The position numbers and the translations under genes were made by a program. A stretch of DNA of 64,000 nucleotides from Streptomyces marokkonensis (lineage in GTDB: Bacteria; Actinomycetota; Actinomycetes; Streptomycetales; Streptomycetaceae): the NCBI RefSeq assembly GCF_008312835.1, contig NZ_VSKS01000018.1, positions 105,703-169,702 of the forward strand. Direction: 5' to 3'. Positions 17,078 to 26,540 of this stretch are shown here, piece by piece; within the stretch, counting starts at the first letter, position 1; each line of letters opens with the position of its first letter. The notes under the pieces are model-generated. The model was not told the origin of the DNA and did no database searches. It saw only the letters and a program-made list of their open reading frames with translations.

Positions 17078-18109
17078 TCAGCTCACCCGAGTCGCCCCCG
17101 CGAACGGCATCTCGTCGAGGGGGGCCAGGCGCACCGGTGCCGAGGGATTCGGGGCGTGGATCATCCGGCCGTCGCCGACGTAGATGCCGACGTGGCTGAT
17201 GCCGGAGTAGAAGAAGACCAGGTCGCCGGGGAGCAGTGCGGAGCGGGCGACACGGCGGCCGGCGTTGATCTGGGCATAGGTCGTGCGCGGCAGGGAGACA
17301 CCGGCGGAGCGGTAGGCGGCCTGGACGAGGCCCGAGCAGTCGAAGGCGTCCGGGCCGGTCGCGCCCCAGACGTAAGGGCTGCCGATCTTCCGGTAGGCGT
17401 AGGCGACGGCCTCAGCGGCGCGTGCGCCGGGGGCCCTGGAGGTGACGGAGGCGGGGGCCCCGGAGGGGCGTGGGGTGCCGGCGGCGCGGTCCGCGCGCTG
17501 CTCGGGTGTCAGACGGGACAGCAGGCGGCGGGCGGCCGTCAGCTTGCCGGTGACCGTCTTCTTGTGCCGTCGCATCTCGGCCCGGTGGGACGTCAGCGAC
17601 TTCGCCTCGATGCGGGCCGCTCCGCGCAACTGCTCGATCTCCTGGAGCTGTGTCCGTACGCGCCCTACTTCCGCCTTGTGGCGGGTGCCCGCGCGTTCGG
17701 CGAGAGCGGTGCCGTCCAGATAGCCGTCCGGGTCCTCGGACAGGACGAGGCGCAGGGCGGGGTCCAGCCCGCCGCTGCGGTACTGCGCCGCCGCGACCGA
17801 ACCAAGGGCGTCCCGGGCGGCGTTGAGCCGGGCCCTCCTGCGGGCCGACTCGTCCTGCAGGGAGCGCAGCCGCTGCTGGGCGGACTCCGCCTTCTCCTTC
17901 GCGCCGTTGTACTTCTCGGTGGCGGCCTCGGCCTGCCGGTGGAGCCTGTCGACATCGGCTCCGACCCGCTCCGGCGTCGGCCGGGGCTCGGCGTGCGCCG
18001 GCCCGTCGAAGCCGGTCGCGGTGGCCGCGCCGGCTAGGGCGATGGTGGCGGCCGTGCGGGCCGTGCGGCCCCAAACCGCGCGCTGTCGGGACCTGCGGTG
18101 CGCTGCCAC
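17078..18109 (-). CDS. Secreted NlpC/P60 peptidoglycan endopeptidase
   Basis: The 343-residue protein has a basic start, a hydrophobic signal (ATIALAGAATATGF, cleavage near AHA), a coiled-coil stalk (about 60-190) and a C-terminal NlpC/P60 domain. Its catalytic Cys is in DAFDCSGLV, with His in SHVGIYVG and a third polar site in MIHAPNPS. Such enzymes cut stem peptides between D-Glu and meso-DAP or LL-DAP. GTG 18109 is preferred: GGGAG lies just upstream, and the paralogue at 18867-20069 starts at the same place. It converges on the response regulator gene. Confidence 0.88.
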   Translation of the reverse strand: MAAHRRSRQRAVWGRTARTAATIALAGAATATGFDGPAHAEPRPTPERVGADVDRLHRQAEAATEKYNGAKEKAESAQQRLRSLQDESARRRARLNAARDALGSVAAAQYRSGGLDPALRLVLSEDPDGYLDGTALAERAGTRHKAEVGRVRTQLQEIEQLRGAARIEAKSLTSHRAEMRRHKKTVTGKLTAARRLLSRLTPEQRADRAAGTPRPSGAPASVTSRAPGARAAEAVAYAYRKIGSPYVWGATGPDAFDCSGLVQAAYRSAGVSLPRTTYAQINAGRRVARSALLPGDLVFFYSGISHVGIYVGDGRMIHAPNPSAPVRLAPLDEMPFAGATRVS

Positions 18110-18468
18110 CTGACTCCCGTCCTTGTCCACGACCGCCGCGAGCGGACTGCCGTCCGGGCGGTCCGGCGGCGGGTGCACAGGGGGAGCCGACCGCCGCCGG
18201 ACCTCTTCGGCGGTGGTGTCCGGCCGCCGCCCCTGGCCCGGGCGGCGATGGAGAGCCGGTCACCTGGTGGAGGACGCTAGGGCGCGCCGCACGGCCCGGG
18301 TGACGGGTTGTGCGGAAGTGGCGTGGGCGGACCATCGGGTGACCGATGGTGACCGGCATCCCGTTCAGGCTTCGCCGTCTTCACTCCGGGTGATGACCGA
18401 AGCGAGGGATGAGGACAGGACGAGGGCGCCGGAATGCTACGAGGCGGGGGTGGCTAGGCTCCGGCCTC
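18110..18468. other. Divergent promoter region of 359 bases
   Basis: It separates the NlpC/P60 gene (minus) from a small membrane protein gene (plus). It holds the inverted repeat at 18160-18203. TAGGCT at 18455-18460 lies eight bases before the plus-strand ATG, suggesting a leaderless mRNA. It lacks the ydaO-type pattern seen before the second NlpC/P60 gene. Confidence 0.5.
18160..18203. repeat. Perfect 13-bp inverted repeat in the NlpC/P60 leader
   Basis: GGTCCGGCGGCGG (18160-18172) and its exact complement (18191-18203) flank an 18-base loop. It lies 51 bases upstream of the NlpC/P60 GTG, so it is probably in the mRNA leader. It could be a structural RNA element or an operator. Confidence 0.5.
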
Positions 18469-18822
18469 ATGGACGTACTCATCCACATCTTCGTCGGTCT
18501 GCACATCATCGGAATCGCGTCGCTCCTCGGGGGCTTCCTCACCCAGATGAAGGCGATGGGCGCGGGCACCGCGCGTTTCGTCCCCGCGATGCTGCACGGT
18601 GCCCTGACGATGCTGGTCACCGGTGTGGTCCTGGTCGGCCTGAACCAGGCGCAGGACTACTCCGTCGACAACGTCAAGATCGGCGTGAAGCTGGCCCTGC
18701 TGATCGTGATCCTCGGTCTGGTCTACGTGAAGCGGGACGACGAGAAGGTGGACAAAGGCCTGTTCGGCCTGGTCGGCCTGCTGACCGTGACGAACATCTT
18801 CATCGCCGTGCTGTGGACCTGA
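18469..18822 (+). CDS. Small four-helix membrane protein
   Basis: The 117-residue protein is almost entirely four hydrophobic helices (about 3-22, 35-54, 67-84 and 96-115) joined by short loops, one with KRDDEKVDKG. I recognise no catalytic motif. The ATG at 18469 lies eight bases past a TAGGCT box, so translation is probably leaderless. Convergent with the second NlpC/P60 gene. Confidence 0.75.
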   Translation: MDVLIHIFVGLHIIGIASLLGGFLTQMKAMGAGTARFVPAMLHGALTMLVTGVVLVGLNQAQDYSVDNVKIGVKLALLIVILGLVYVKRDDEKVDKGLFGLVGLLTVTNIFIAVLWT

Positions 18823-18838
18823 TCTCCGCTGAAGGACA

Positions 18839-18864
18839 CGCCCGACGGCTCCGGCCGCCGGGCG
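18839..18864. terminator. Hairpin between convergent genes
   Basis: CGCCCGACGGC (18839-18849) pairs with 18854-18864 with one mismatch and a four-base loop. Its place between two converging stops fits a bidirectional terminator. Confidence 0.5.
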
Positions 18865-18866
18865 GG

Positions 18867-20069
18867 TCAGGCGGGGCGCACCACGCTGTGGATCGAGGAC
18901 TCGCCGTCGTAGAAGATCGACTCCTCGCGGACGTAGGTGCCGGGCTTCGGGGCGTGGATCATCATGCCGTTGCCGACGTAGATGCCCACATGCGTGACGT
19001 CGTCGTAGAAGAAGACCAGGTCACCGGGCTGGGCCTGGGAGACGGAGACCGTCGTGCCCGCGCCCACCTGGTCGTAGGTGGTGCGCGGGATGGTGACGCC
19101 GGCGGCCTTCCAGGCGGCCTGGGTGAGGCCGGAGCAGTCGTAGGAGCCCGGGCCGGTGGCGCCCCAGACGTACGGCTTTCCGATCTGCGCGCGGGCGAAG
19201 GCGAGGGCCTTCTCGGCCTTGGTGGCGTACGAGGAGTCCGTCGACGTCGACGGTGAGGTGACCGAACCGGAGGACTCGGTCGTGCCCGTGCTGCCGCTGT
19301 CCTGTTGCGCGGCCTCCTGTTGCGCGGCCTCCTGCTGGGCCGCCTCCCGGGCCGCCTCCTGCTCCGCCTGCTGCCGGGCGAGCTCGGCGGCCTTGCGGGC
19401 GGCCTCCTCCTGCTTCTCCTTCTCGATCGCCGCGAGCCGCGCCTTCTCCTCGGCGGTCAGCTTCGACATCAGCTCGCGCGCGTCGGCGAGCTTCTTCTGG
19501 ACGGTGGCCTTGGCCGTCTTCAGGTCGCCCTGCGACTCGGTGAGCGTCTCGAGGCTCTCGGTGGCCTCCTGGCGCTTCTTCATCGTCTCGGACTGCTGGG
19601 TGACGTAGTCGTCGACCGCCACCTTCTGGCGGCCGGTCATCCGGTCCATCACCTGGCGCTGGTCGAAGACGTCCTGCGGTGTGTCCGCGAGCAGGAAGGT
19701 CGCGGTGTCGGGGACGCCCGCACCGGTCCGGTACTGCGCGGCGGCGAAGGAACCCAGCTCCTCGCGCGCGTCGTTGAGCTTCTGGGTGCGCTTGGCCACG
19801 TCGTCGAGGAGGGTGTCGACGCGCTTGCGCTGCTTGGCGGTCTTCTCCTTGGCGGCGTTGTACTTCTCGGTCGCCGACTCCGCCTGGCGGTAGAGGTCGC
19901 CGACCTTCTTCTCGACCTCCTCCAGGCTCGGCTTGTCGTCGTCCGTGGGGACGGCGCCCGCCGTCTGGGAGAGCAGGGCGACGGAGGTCAGGGCGGCCGT
20001 GGCGAGGGCCGGGGTCCGTATGCCTGCCACGCGGGTGCCGGGGGTGCGCGACTTGCGGTGCGACGCCAA
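18867..20069 (-). CDS. Secreted NlpC/P60 endopeptidase under c-di-AMP riboswitch
   Basis: The 400-residue protein has a signal peptide (Ala/Leu-rich helix ending AGAV), a long coiled coil (about 48-250) with Gln/Ala/Glu-rich repeats near its end, and a Ser/Thr linker. The NlpC/P60 domain has the catalytic Cys in GSYDCSGLT, His in THVGIYVG and MIHAPKPG. It cleaves peptidoglycan stem peptides outside the cell. Start is TTG at 20069, with AAGGAG ten bases upstream. A ydaO-type aptamer lies 22 bases before the start. It is a paralogue of the gene at 17078-18109. Confidence 0.9.
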   Translation of the reverse strand: MASHRKSRTPGTRVAGIRTPALATAALTSVALLSQTAGAVPTDDDKPSLEEVEKKVGDLYRQAESATEKYNAAKEKTAKQRKRVDTLLDDVAKRTQKLNDAREELGSFAAAQYRTGAGVPDTATFLLADTPQDVFDQRQVMDRMTGRQKVAVDDYVTQQSETMKKRQEATESLETLTESQGDLKTAKATVQKKLADARELMSKLTAEEKARLAAIEKEKQEEAARKAAELARQQAEQEAAREAAQQEAAQQEAAQQDSGSTGTTESSGSVTSPSTSTDSSYATKAEKALAFARAQIGKPYVWGATGPGSYDCSGLTQAAWKAAGVTIPRTTYDQVGAGTTVSVSQAQPGDLVFFYDDVTHVGIYVGNGMMIHAPKPGTYVREESIFYDGESSIHSVVRPA

Positions 20070-20090
20070 GGGAGGCGACTCCTTCCAGTG

Positions 20091-20243
20091 CTCCGCCTAC
20101 CGGGTTAGCTGTCGGGTTCGGGCGGGTGGTTCGGAAGGGTTGCCCTACGGCCGCTCCGTGAGGGAGTGGGCCGACTCACCCCAGGGATTCGGTGGGTCCC
20201 CGGCTCCGGCTGCCGCGGGGGCAGTGACGGACTCGGCGGGGGC
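20091..20243 (-). promoter_or_regulatory. ydaO/yuaA-type c-di-AMP riboswitch
   Basis: Read on the minus strand, the leader holds the conserved 3' block CCGAACCCGACAGCTAACC followed by GGTAGGCGG. Further 5' it has GAGCCGGGGACCCACCGAAT and GGGGTGAGTCGGC. CCGCC at 20239-20235 can pair with GGCGG at 20097-20093 to close the aptamer. These blocks match my memory of the ydaO consensus, including its use before wall-hydrolase genes in actinobacteria. High c-di-AMP is expected to lower expression. Ends are approximate. Confidence 0.88.
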
Positions 20244-20291
20244 CGCGCGGCCCGGCGACGTTCGCCGGTGGGGGTCGTGCGGCCCGCCCGC

Positions 20292-20321
20292 ACCGTAGCC
20301 AACTGGTGTGGCCCCTGTGAA
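20292..20321 (-). promoter_or_regulatory. Promoter upstream of the c-di-AMP riboswitch
   Basis: On the minus strand TTCACA (20321-20316) and TACGGT (20297-20292) are 18 bases apart. The predicted start is about 40 bases before the aptamer. Confidence 0.5.
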
Positions 20322-20510
20322 GGTTGATGGGCGATATGCCCGATACATTTTTGTGACCTTATGCAGTGGGTCACTCAGGGTGAGGCGGCGGTCCTGGAGG
20401 GTGCCCGTTCGTGCGGTGGCCGGGTCCCGGTGCCCGGGCGGGGCGGAAACCGGGGGATGTTCCCGGGGCGGGCCCGGGTTGTCGGTGGGGCACCCTAGAC
20501 TCGGAGAGCG

Positions 20511-22991
20511 ATGAGCAGCCTCTTTGACGACAGCTTCCTGGCGGACCTCCAGGCCCAGCGGGGCCCCGCGGACGAGCCCCCGCCGCCACCCGAGGACGAT
20601 CATGCTCCGGAGACCGTTCCGGACGATCTGTTCGGCGGGAAGTTCGACGTGCCGCCGGAAAGGGACTCCTACTACCGCGACGGGGCACCGCGTCCGGTGA
20701 TGGACGCCGCCGCGCTGCTGGAGGGGCTGAACGACAACCAGCGCGCCGCCGTCGTGCACTCCGGCTCCCCGCTGCTCATCGTGGCCGGCGCCGGTTCCGG
20801 CAAGACCCGCGTGCTCACCCACCGCATCGCCCACCTGCTGGCCGAGCGGAACGTCCACCCGGGCCAGATCCTCGCGATCACCTTCACCAACAAGGCCGCG
20901 GGTGAGATGAGGGAGCGCGTCGAGCAGCTCGTCGGCCCGCGCGCGGGCGCCATGTGGGTCATGACGTTCCACAGCGCGTGTGTGCGCATCCTGCGCCGCG
21001 AGAGCAAGAAGCTCGGCTTCACGTCGTCGTTCTCGATCTACGACGCCGCCGACTCCAAGCGCCTGATGGCCCTGGTCTGCCGCGACCTGGACCTCGACCC
21101 CAAGCGCTTCCCGCCGAAGTCCTTCAGCGCCAGGATCAGCAACCTGAAGAACGAGCTGATCGACGAGGAGGACTTCGCCGCCCAGGCATCCGACGGCTTC
21201 GAGAAGACCCTCGCCCAGGCCTACGCGCTGTACCAGTCCCGGCTGCGCGAGGCGAACGCGCTGGACTTCGACGACCTGATCATGACGACGGTCAATCTGC
21301 TCCGCGCCTTCCCGGACGTCGCCGAGCACTACCGCCGCCGCTTCCGGCACGTCCTGGTCGACGAGTACCAGGACACCAACCACGCTCAGTACGCCCTGGT
21401 CCGCGAGCTGGTCGGCACCGTCGAGCACCCCGTCGACGTACCGCCGGAGGCCGAGGTCCCACCCGCCGAGCTGTGCGTGGTGGGCGACGCCGACCAGTCG
21501 ATCTACGCGTTCCGCGGCGCGACGATCCGCAACATCCTCCAGTTCGAGGAGGACTACCCGGACGCGACGACGATCCTGCTGGAGCAGAACTACCGCTCCA
21601 CCCAGACCATTCTGAGCGCCGCCAACGCCGTCATCGAGCGCAACGAGTCGCGCCGCCCGAAGAACCTGTGGACCAACGCCGGCTCCGGCGCGCGGATCAC
21701 CGGGTACGTCGCCGACACCGAGCACGACGAGGCGCAGTTCGTCGCCGACGAGATAGACCGCCTCACGGACGCGGGCGAGGCCAAGGCGGGCGATGTCGCC
21801 GTCTTCTACCGCACCAACGCCCAGTCCCGTGTCTTCGAGGAGATCTTCATCCGCGTCGGCCTGCCCTACAAGGTGGTCGGCGGCGTCCGCTTCTACGAGC
21901 GCAAGGAGGTCAGGGACGTCCTGGCCTATCTGCGGGTGCTCGCCAACCCCGAGGACGCGGTGCCGCTGCGCCGCATCCTCAACGTCCCGAAGCGGGGCAT
22001 CGGCGACCGCGCGGAAGCCATGATCGACGCGCTCGCCCAGCGGGAGAAGATCAGCTTCCCGCAGGCGCTGAAGCGCGTCGACGAGGCGTACGGCATGGCC
22101 GCCCGCTCGTCGAACGCCGTGAAGCGGTTCAACACGCTGATGGAGGACCTCCGCACGGTCGTGGAGTCCGGAGCGGGCCCGGCGACGGTCCTCGAGGCGA
22201 TCCTCGAACGCACCGGCTACCTGGCCGAGTTGCAGGCGTCCACCGACCCGCAGGACGAGACCCGCATCGAGAACCTCCAGGAACTCGCGGCCGTCGCCCT
22301 GGAGTTCGAGCAGGAGCGCGGCGACGGCGAGTCGGTCGCGCTGTCCGACTTCCTGGAGCAGGTCGCCCTGGTCGCCGACTCCGACCAGATCCCCGACGAG
22401 GAGGAGGACGGCTCCGGCGTCATCACCCTCATGACCCTGCACACCGCCAAGGGCCTGGAGTTCCCGGTCGTCTTCCTGACCGGCATGGAGGACGGCGTCT
22501 TCCCGCACATGCGCGCCCTCGGCCAGACCAAGGAGCTGGAGGAGGAGCGGCGACTGGCGTACGTCGGCATCACACGCGCGCGGGAGCGGCTGTACCTCAC
22601 CCGGTCGACGCTGCGCAGCGCGTGGGGCCAGCCGTCGTACAACCCGCCCTCGCGGTTCCTGGAGGAGATCCCGGCCGCCCACCTGGAGTGGAAGCGGACG
22701 GGCTCGAGCGCGCCCGTGCCCTCCGGTCCGGCGTCGGGTGTGGCGGCCTCGCTGTCGTCGTCCCGCTCCCGCTCGTCGGCGTCGGGAGCCTCCGGCTTCG
22801 CCACCCGGCGGACGGCGGAGAAGCCCGTGGTGTCACTGGCGGTCGGGGACCGTGTCACGCACGACCAGTTCGGCCTCGGCACCGTGGTCGCCGTGAAGGG
22901 CACGGGGGCGAACGCGGAGGCGACGATCGACTTCGGGGACACCAAGCCCAAGCGGCTGCTGCTGCGGTACGCGCCGGTCGAGAAGCTGTAG
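20511..22991 (+). CDS. pcrA: ATP-dependent DNA helicase PcrA/UvrD
   Basis: This superfamily 1A 3'-5' helicase acts in nucleotide excision repair and in clearing RecA or stalled polymerase from DNA. The 826-residue protein has the Q motif LNDNQRAAV, Walker A GAGSGKT (about residue 96), TFTNKAAGEM, the DEYQDTN Walker B and GDADQSIYAFRGA. QNYRST and, near the C-terminus, TLHTAKGLEFPVVF and YVGITRARERL complete the set. The first 65 residues are an acidic Pro-rich extension. The final 60 residues form the Tudor-like RNA-polymerase-binding domain (GDRVTHDQFGLGTVV). ATG 20511 lies ten bases after a TAGACT box, so the leader is very short. Confidence 0.95.
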   Translation: MSSLFDDSFLADLQAQRGPADEPPPPPEDDHAPETVPDDLFGGKFDVPPERDSYYRDGAPRPVMDAAALLEGLNDNQRAAVVHSGSPLLIVAGAGSGKTRVLTHRIAHLLAERNVHPGQILAITFTNKAAGEMRERVEQLVGPRAGAMWVMTFHSACVRILRRESKKLGFTSSFSIYDAADSKRLMALVCRDLDLDPKRFPPKSFSARISNLKNELIDEEDFAAQASDGFEKTLAQAYALYQSRLREANALDFDDLIMTTVNLLRAFPDVAEHYRRRFRHVLVDEYQDTNHAQYALVRELVGTVEHPVDVPPEAEVPPAELCVVGDADQSIYAFRGATIRNILQFEEDYPDATTILLEQNYRSTQTILSAANAVIERNESRRPKNLWTNAGSGARITGYVADTEHDEAQFVADEIDRLTDAGEAKAGDVAVFYRTNAQSRVFEEIFIRVGLPYKVVGGVRFYERKEVRDVLAYLRVLANPEDAVPLRRILNVPKRGIGDRAEAMIDALAQREKISFPQALKRVDEAYGMAARSSNAVKRFNTLMEDLRTVVESGAGPATVLEAILERTGYLAELQASTDPQDETRIENLQELAAVALEFEQERGDGESVALSDFLEQVALVADSDQIPDEEEDGSGVITLMTLHTAKGLEFPVVFLTGMEDGVFPHMRALGQTKELEEERRLAYVGITRARERLYLTRSTLRSAWGQPSYNPPSRFLEEIPAAHLEWKRTGSSAPVPSGPASGVAASLSSSRSRSSASGASGFATRRTAEKPVVSLAVGDRVTHDQFGLGTVVAVKGTGANAEATIDFGDTKPKRLLLRYAPVEKL

Positions 22992-23001
22992 TCGCGGGCC
23001 G

Positions 23002-23033
23002 CGACCCGTCGGGGGAGGTCCTACGACGGGTCG
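23002..23033. terminator. Hairpin between pcrA and the M23 peptidase gene
   Basis: CGACCCGTCG (23002-23011) pairs exactly with 23024-23033 over a 12-base loop. The right arm overlaps the last codons of the minus-strand gene. It probably terminates both convergent transcripts. Confidence 0.55.
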
Positions 23034-24565
23034 AGGCCGTGGCTGCGGAACCAGGCGAGCGGGTCGATCGCCGCGCCGCCGCCGGGGCGCACCTCGAAGT
23101 GCAGGTGCGGGCCGGTCGAGTTGCCCGAGTTCCCGGAGAACGCGATCTGGTCGCCGGCCTTCACGGTCGAACCGGCGGGGACCTGGTAGCTGGAGAGGTG
23201 GCAGTACCACGTCTCCGTGCCGTCCTTGGCCGTCACGATCATCATGTTGCCGTAGGCGGAGTTGTACTGCGTACGGACGGTGCCGTCGGTCGCGGCCAGC
23301 ACCGGAGCGCCGTACGAGACGGGGAAGTCGATGCCGGTGTGGACGGACATCCAGTTGATGCCGGACTGGCCGTAGTAGGCGCTGAGTCCGTGCTGTGTGA
23401 CGGGAAGGGCGAACTTGGGGCGCAGCCGCTCCTTGCGGGCCGCCTCCTCCGCCGCCCGCTTGCGCTCGGCCTCCTGCTGCGCCTTGAGGTCGATGCGCTC
23501 CTGGGTGCGGCTGGCCCGGTCGGCGAAGTCGTCGGCGCCGGCGGCGAGGCTCTCGAGCTGGGTGTCCAGCTTGACGTTGGCGGCGGACGGTTTCACCGGC
23601 TGGACGTCGGCCGCGGTCGTCGTGGTCTCCTGGCCGCCGTCCTCGGTCAGGTTGCCGACCGAGGCCGCGGCGATGCCGGCCACGCCCATCACACACGCGG
23701 AAGGAACGGCCACCGTCAGCAGCGCGGAGCGTTTGGGGGGCGTACGGCGGCGGGAGCGGGACCCGGCGCGCGAGGCCGCGCGGGGCGCCGGGACGGGGAG
23801 GACCTCCTCCTGGTCGTCGAGCAGGGAGACCGCGGGCAGTTCACCGGTGTCGGCCGGTTCGCCGTGGGCCGGCGCGTCGGCGGCGGGGGGCTCGTACGCC
23901 TCCTGGTCGTACGTGTCCTGCTCGTACGTGTCCTGGCCGGCGTAGGTGTCCTGGCCGAAGGACTCGGTCTGCGGCTCGTAACCGTCGGAGCCGGCGGACC
24001 CGGCCGCGGTGTCGCCGCCGTCGGAGTTCCACTGCGTGGCGTCGTAGGCACCGCTGTCGAAGGTCTGCGTGCCCCAGTCCCAGTGCTGCGTCCCGTCCGC
24101 GGGGCTCTCTGCCTGGTCGGGCTGGAGCCAGGCGCCGGCGTCCCACTGACCACTGGTCTCGGGCGAGGTGCCCTGCGTCGGGATCACCGTCATCGGCTGG
24201 TGGCCGGTGGTCCAGGCGGTCGCGTCGTAATCGCCGGTGTCGTACGGGGCGGGATGCTGGGCCGCGTACGCGTCGTACTGCCCGGTTTCCTGGCCGACCG
24301 TGGTCCACTGCCCGCTGTCGTACGCCCCCGTGTCCTGGCCGCCGCCCGGGAGGTCCCCGAAGAGGGGGTCGGTGGCGAAGGTTCCGGTGGTGGTGTGGCC
24401 GCCGGTGCCGTAGTGCGTGGCGGCAAAACCATTGGCGTCGTGGGCGCCGTACGTGGTGAAGTCGCCGTACGGGGCTTCCTGGGTGCCGTACGGCGCGTAG
24501 GGCGCCGAGGCGGCGTCGGAAGCCGGAGCCGGGGCCATGGTCCCCGACGGGTGACGGTCGTTCAC
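23021..24565 (-). CDS. Membrane-anchored M23 (LytM) metallopeptidase with long Tyr/Thr/Gly-rich N-terminus
   Basis: The 514-residue protein starts with about 270 residues of low-complexity sequence rich in Tyr, Asp, Thr, Gly and Gln. A basic stretch RSRRRTPPKR and one membrane helix (about 277-297) follow, then a charged coiled coil (about 345-385). The M23 domain has zinc ligands in HTGIDFP and HLHFEV. The domain should lie outside and cut peptidoglycan cross-links or activate amidases, with the N-terminus inside the cell. GTG 24565 is chosen because AGAGAAG precedes it. The 293 bases upstream show no clear element. Confidence 0.87.
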   Translation of the reverse strand: MNDRHPSGTMAPAPASDAASAPYAPYGTQEAPYGDFTTYGAHDANGFAATHYGTGGHTTTGTFATDPLFGDLPGGGQDTGAYDSGQWTTVGQETGQYDAYAAQHPAPYDTGDYDATAWTTGHQPMTVIPTQGTSPETSGQWDAGAWLQPDQAESPADGTQHWDWGTQTFDSGAYDATQWNSDGGDTAAGSAGSDGYEPQTESFGQDTYAGQDTYEQDTYDQEAYEPPAADAPAHGEPADTGELPAVSLLDDQEEVLPVPAPRAASRAGSRSRRRTPPKRSALLTVAVPSACVMGVAGIAAASVGNLTEDGGQETTTTAADVQPVKPSAANVKLDTQLESLAAGADDFADRASRTQERIDLKAQQEAERKRAAEEAARKERLRPKFALPVTQHGLSAYYGQSGINWMSVHTGIDFPVSYGAPVLAATDGTVRTQYNSAYGNMMIVTAKDGTETWYCHLSSYQVPAGSTVKAGDQIAFSGNSGNSTGPHLHFEVRPGGGAAIDPLAWFRSHGLDPS

Positions 24566-24858
24566 CAACTTCTCTTTCGCCTCGACAACAGGGGCTGCCA
24601 GAGCAGTGCGGCGACTGTACCCGGCGGTACGCGGGCACGACAATCTTCCCCAGGTTTCGCGCGCGCAGGAAACGGGCATTCGGTCGTGTTTTGGGGGACG
24701 GCGGGCGCGGTCTTGGCTCTTTGTTCGAAGTCTGTTCGAGATTGTGGATGCGTCGGCGGCCGTAAGTCGGCCGTGTCGGACCGTTGTTGTTCGTATGTGG
24801 ACGCCGTGATCGTCGTGCCACGGGGGACGGGTGCCGGGCGTGTCGTGCCGTGCCGCTC

Positions 24859-25728
24859 CTATGCCACCGTCAGGCCGTGCGCCCGGCCGGTGGACGGCTC
24901 CCCGGGGTGTGCCGTGTCCAGGGCCTGCCGTATGCCGGTCGCCACGGCCGGGTGCACGGGCAGGGCGAGGTGGCCGACGCCGCTCACCCGCACGTTCACC
25001 GCGGTCAGGTCCGGGTGCTCGATGCAGGCCGTCTCCAGCGGGTCCATGATGTGGTCGAGGTCGCTCCAGAAGGCGACGAAGTGGGTGCGGCAGCCGGGCG
25101 AGGGCAGCGCGAGCTCCTCGAGCACCGGTGAGCCGGGGCGCATCTGGCGCACGATGGGGTGCGCGTTGGCCAGGGGCGCGACGCGCGTACCGGAGTGCGG
25201 CGTGCCGAGCGTGACGAGCGTCCGCACGCGGGTGTCACCGCCCAGTCGCTGCACGTAGTACCGCGCGATCAGTCCCCCGAGGCTGTGCCCGACCACGTCC
25301 ACCTGGCGGCTGCCCGTGCGTTCGCACACTTGCTCTATGTGCCGGCCGAGCAGTTCGGCGGCGATGCGGATGTCGCAGGTCAGCGGGGAGTAGTTCAGCG
25401 ACTCGATCTGATGCCTGCCGTGCTGGGACAGGCTGCGGCGCAGCAGCACGAAGACCGAGCGGTTGTCGATGAAGCCGTGCAGCAGGACGACCGGGGGTTT
25501 GGCCTCCGCCGGAAGCTGTGCGGCGCCGTCCGGCGCGGGCAGCATGGGGCGGCACTGGTCTCGCCGCTCCTGGACGATCCCGGCCGGATAGAGCAGCAGG
25601 TGGCCCGCCAGGATCGCCAGCTCCAGGGCGGTCGCCTTCAGCAGGGCCACGGAGAGATCCGCCAGCCGCGTCGGCAGAAGACGCCGGCAGAGGGGCAGGA
25701 ACGGAAGAGCTGCCTCGGTGACCTTCAT
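24859..25728 (-). CDS. Alpha/beta-hydrolase lipase/esterase, triacylglycerol-lipase-like
   Basis: The 289-residue protein has the oxyanion strand VVLLHGFIDN, the nucleophile elbow GHSLGG and a final His in GVGHLALP; an Asp in DHIMDP may complete the triad. The N-terminal 50 residues contain a hydrophobic segment (ALELAILAGHLLLYPAG) that looks like a membrane anchor rather than a cleaved signal. It probably hydrolyses lipids or esters at the membrane. ATG 25728 follows AGGAGG. Confidence 0.82.
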   Translation of the reverse strand: MKVTEAALPFLPLCRRLLPTRLADLSVALLKATALELAILAGHLLLYPAGIVQERRDQCRPMLPAPDGAAQLPAEAKPPVVLLHGFIDNRSVFVLLRRSLSQHGRHQIESLNYSPLTCDIRIAAELLGRHIEQVCERTGSRQVDVVGHSLGGLIARYYVQRLGGDTRVRTLVTLGTPHSGTRVAPLANAHPIVRQMRPGSPVLEELALPSPGCRTHFVAFWSDLDHIMDPLETACIEHPDLTAVNVRVSGVGHLALPVHPAVATGIRQALDTAHPGEPSTGRAHGLTVA

Positions 25729-26123
25729 GGCCGACCTCCTGTCGGCACGCGGAAGGACGGCCTCGTCCCCCGGGTGCCCTCATGGGATGTCGCTCCGAGA
25801 GCGGCCGACGGTACGCGCGTGCGGTGCGTGGAGGGGGCGCGGTGGTGCGTCGGCCTCGGTACGAATCCCTTATGCGCATGGTCCCACCGATGCACGTGTG
25901 TCGCACGAGCACGCGGTGTGCGGGCCCCGGGGCCCGGGAACGCTGCGCGGTGAACGTGTCCCACCGTGTGATTTCCCCCTCCCTGCGCACCGCGAAACTG
26001 CCGGTTGCGGGATGCTGGAGATAACGTTCGTTCACTTCTCGGGCCGGTCCGGGCCGGGGTGTCCGTGCGATGTGTGCGGTACTTGTCGATACGGATGGAT
26101 GTAGTCGCTTCATGGAGGCAGTG
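25729..26123. other. Divergent intergenic region of 395 bases
   Basis: It lies between the lipase and icmB genes. CGGGCCCCGGGGCCCG at 25921-25936 is a 16-base perfect palindrome. No B12-box pattern of a cobalamin riboswitch was found, although icmB encodes a B12-binding subunit. Confidence 0.45.

Positions 26124-26540
<417 letters not shown>

Noticed and set aside
18110-18468. Second ydaO riboswitch before the first NlpC/P60 gene
   Set aside because: The conserved CCGAACCCGACAGCT block and closing stem are absent.
20145-22682. 845-codon open frame antisense to pcrA
   Set aside because: It mirrors pcrA codons and shows no motif. The sense strand encodes a complete helicase.
25729-26123. Cobalamin riboswitch before icmB
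   Set aside because: No B12-box or related conserved blocks could be found by eye.
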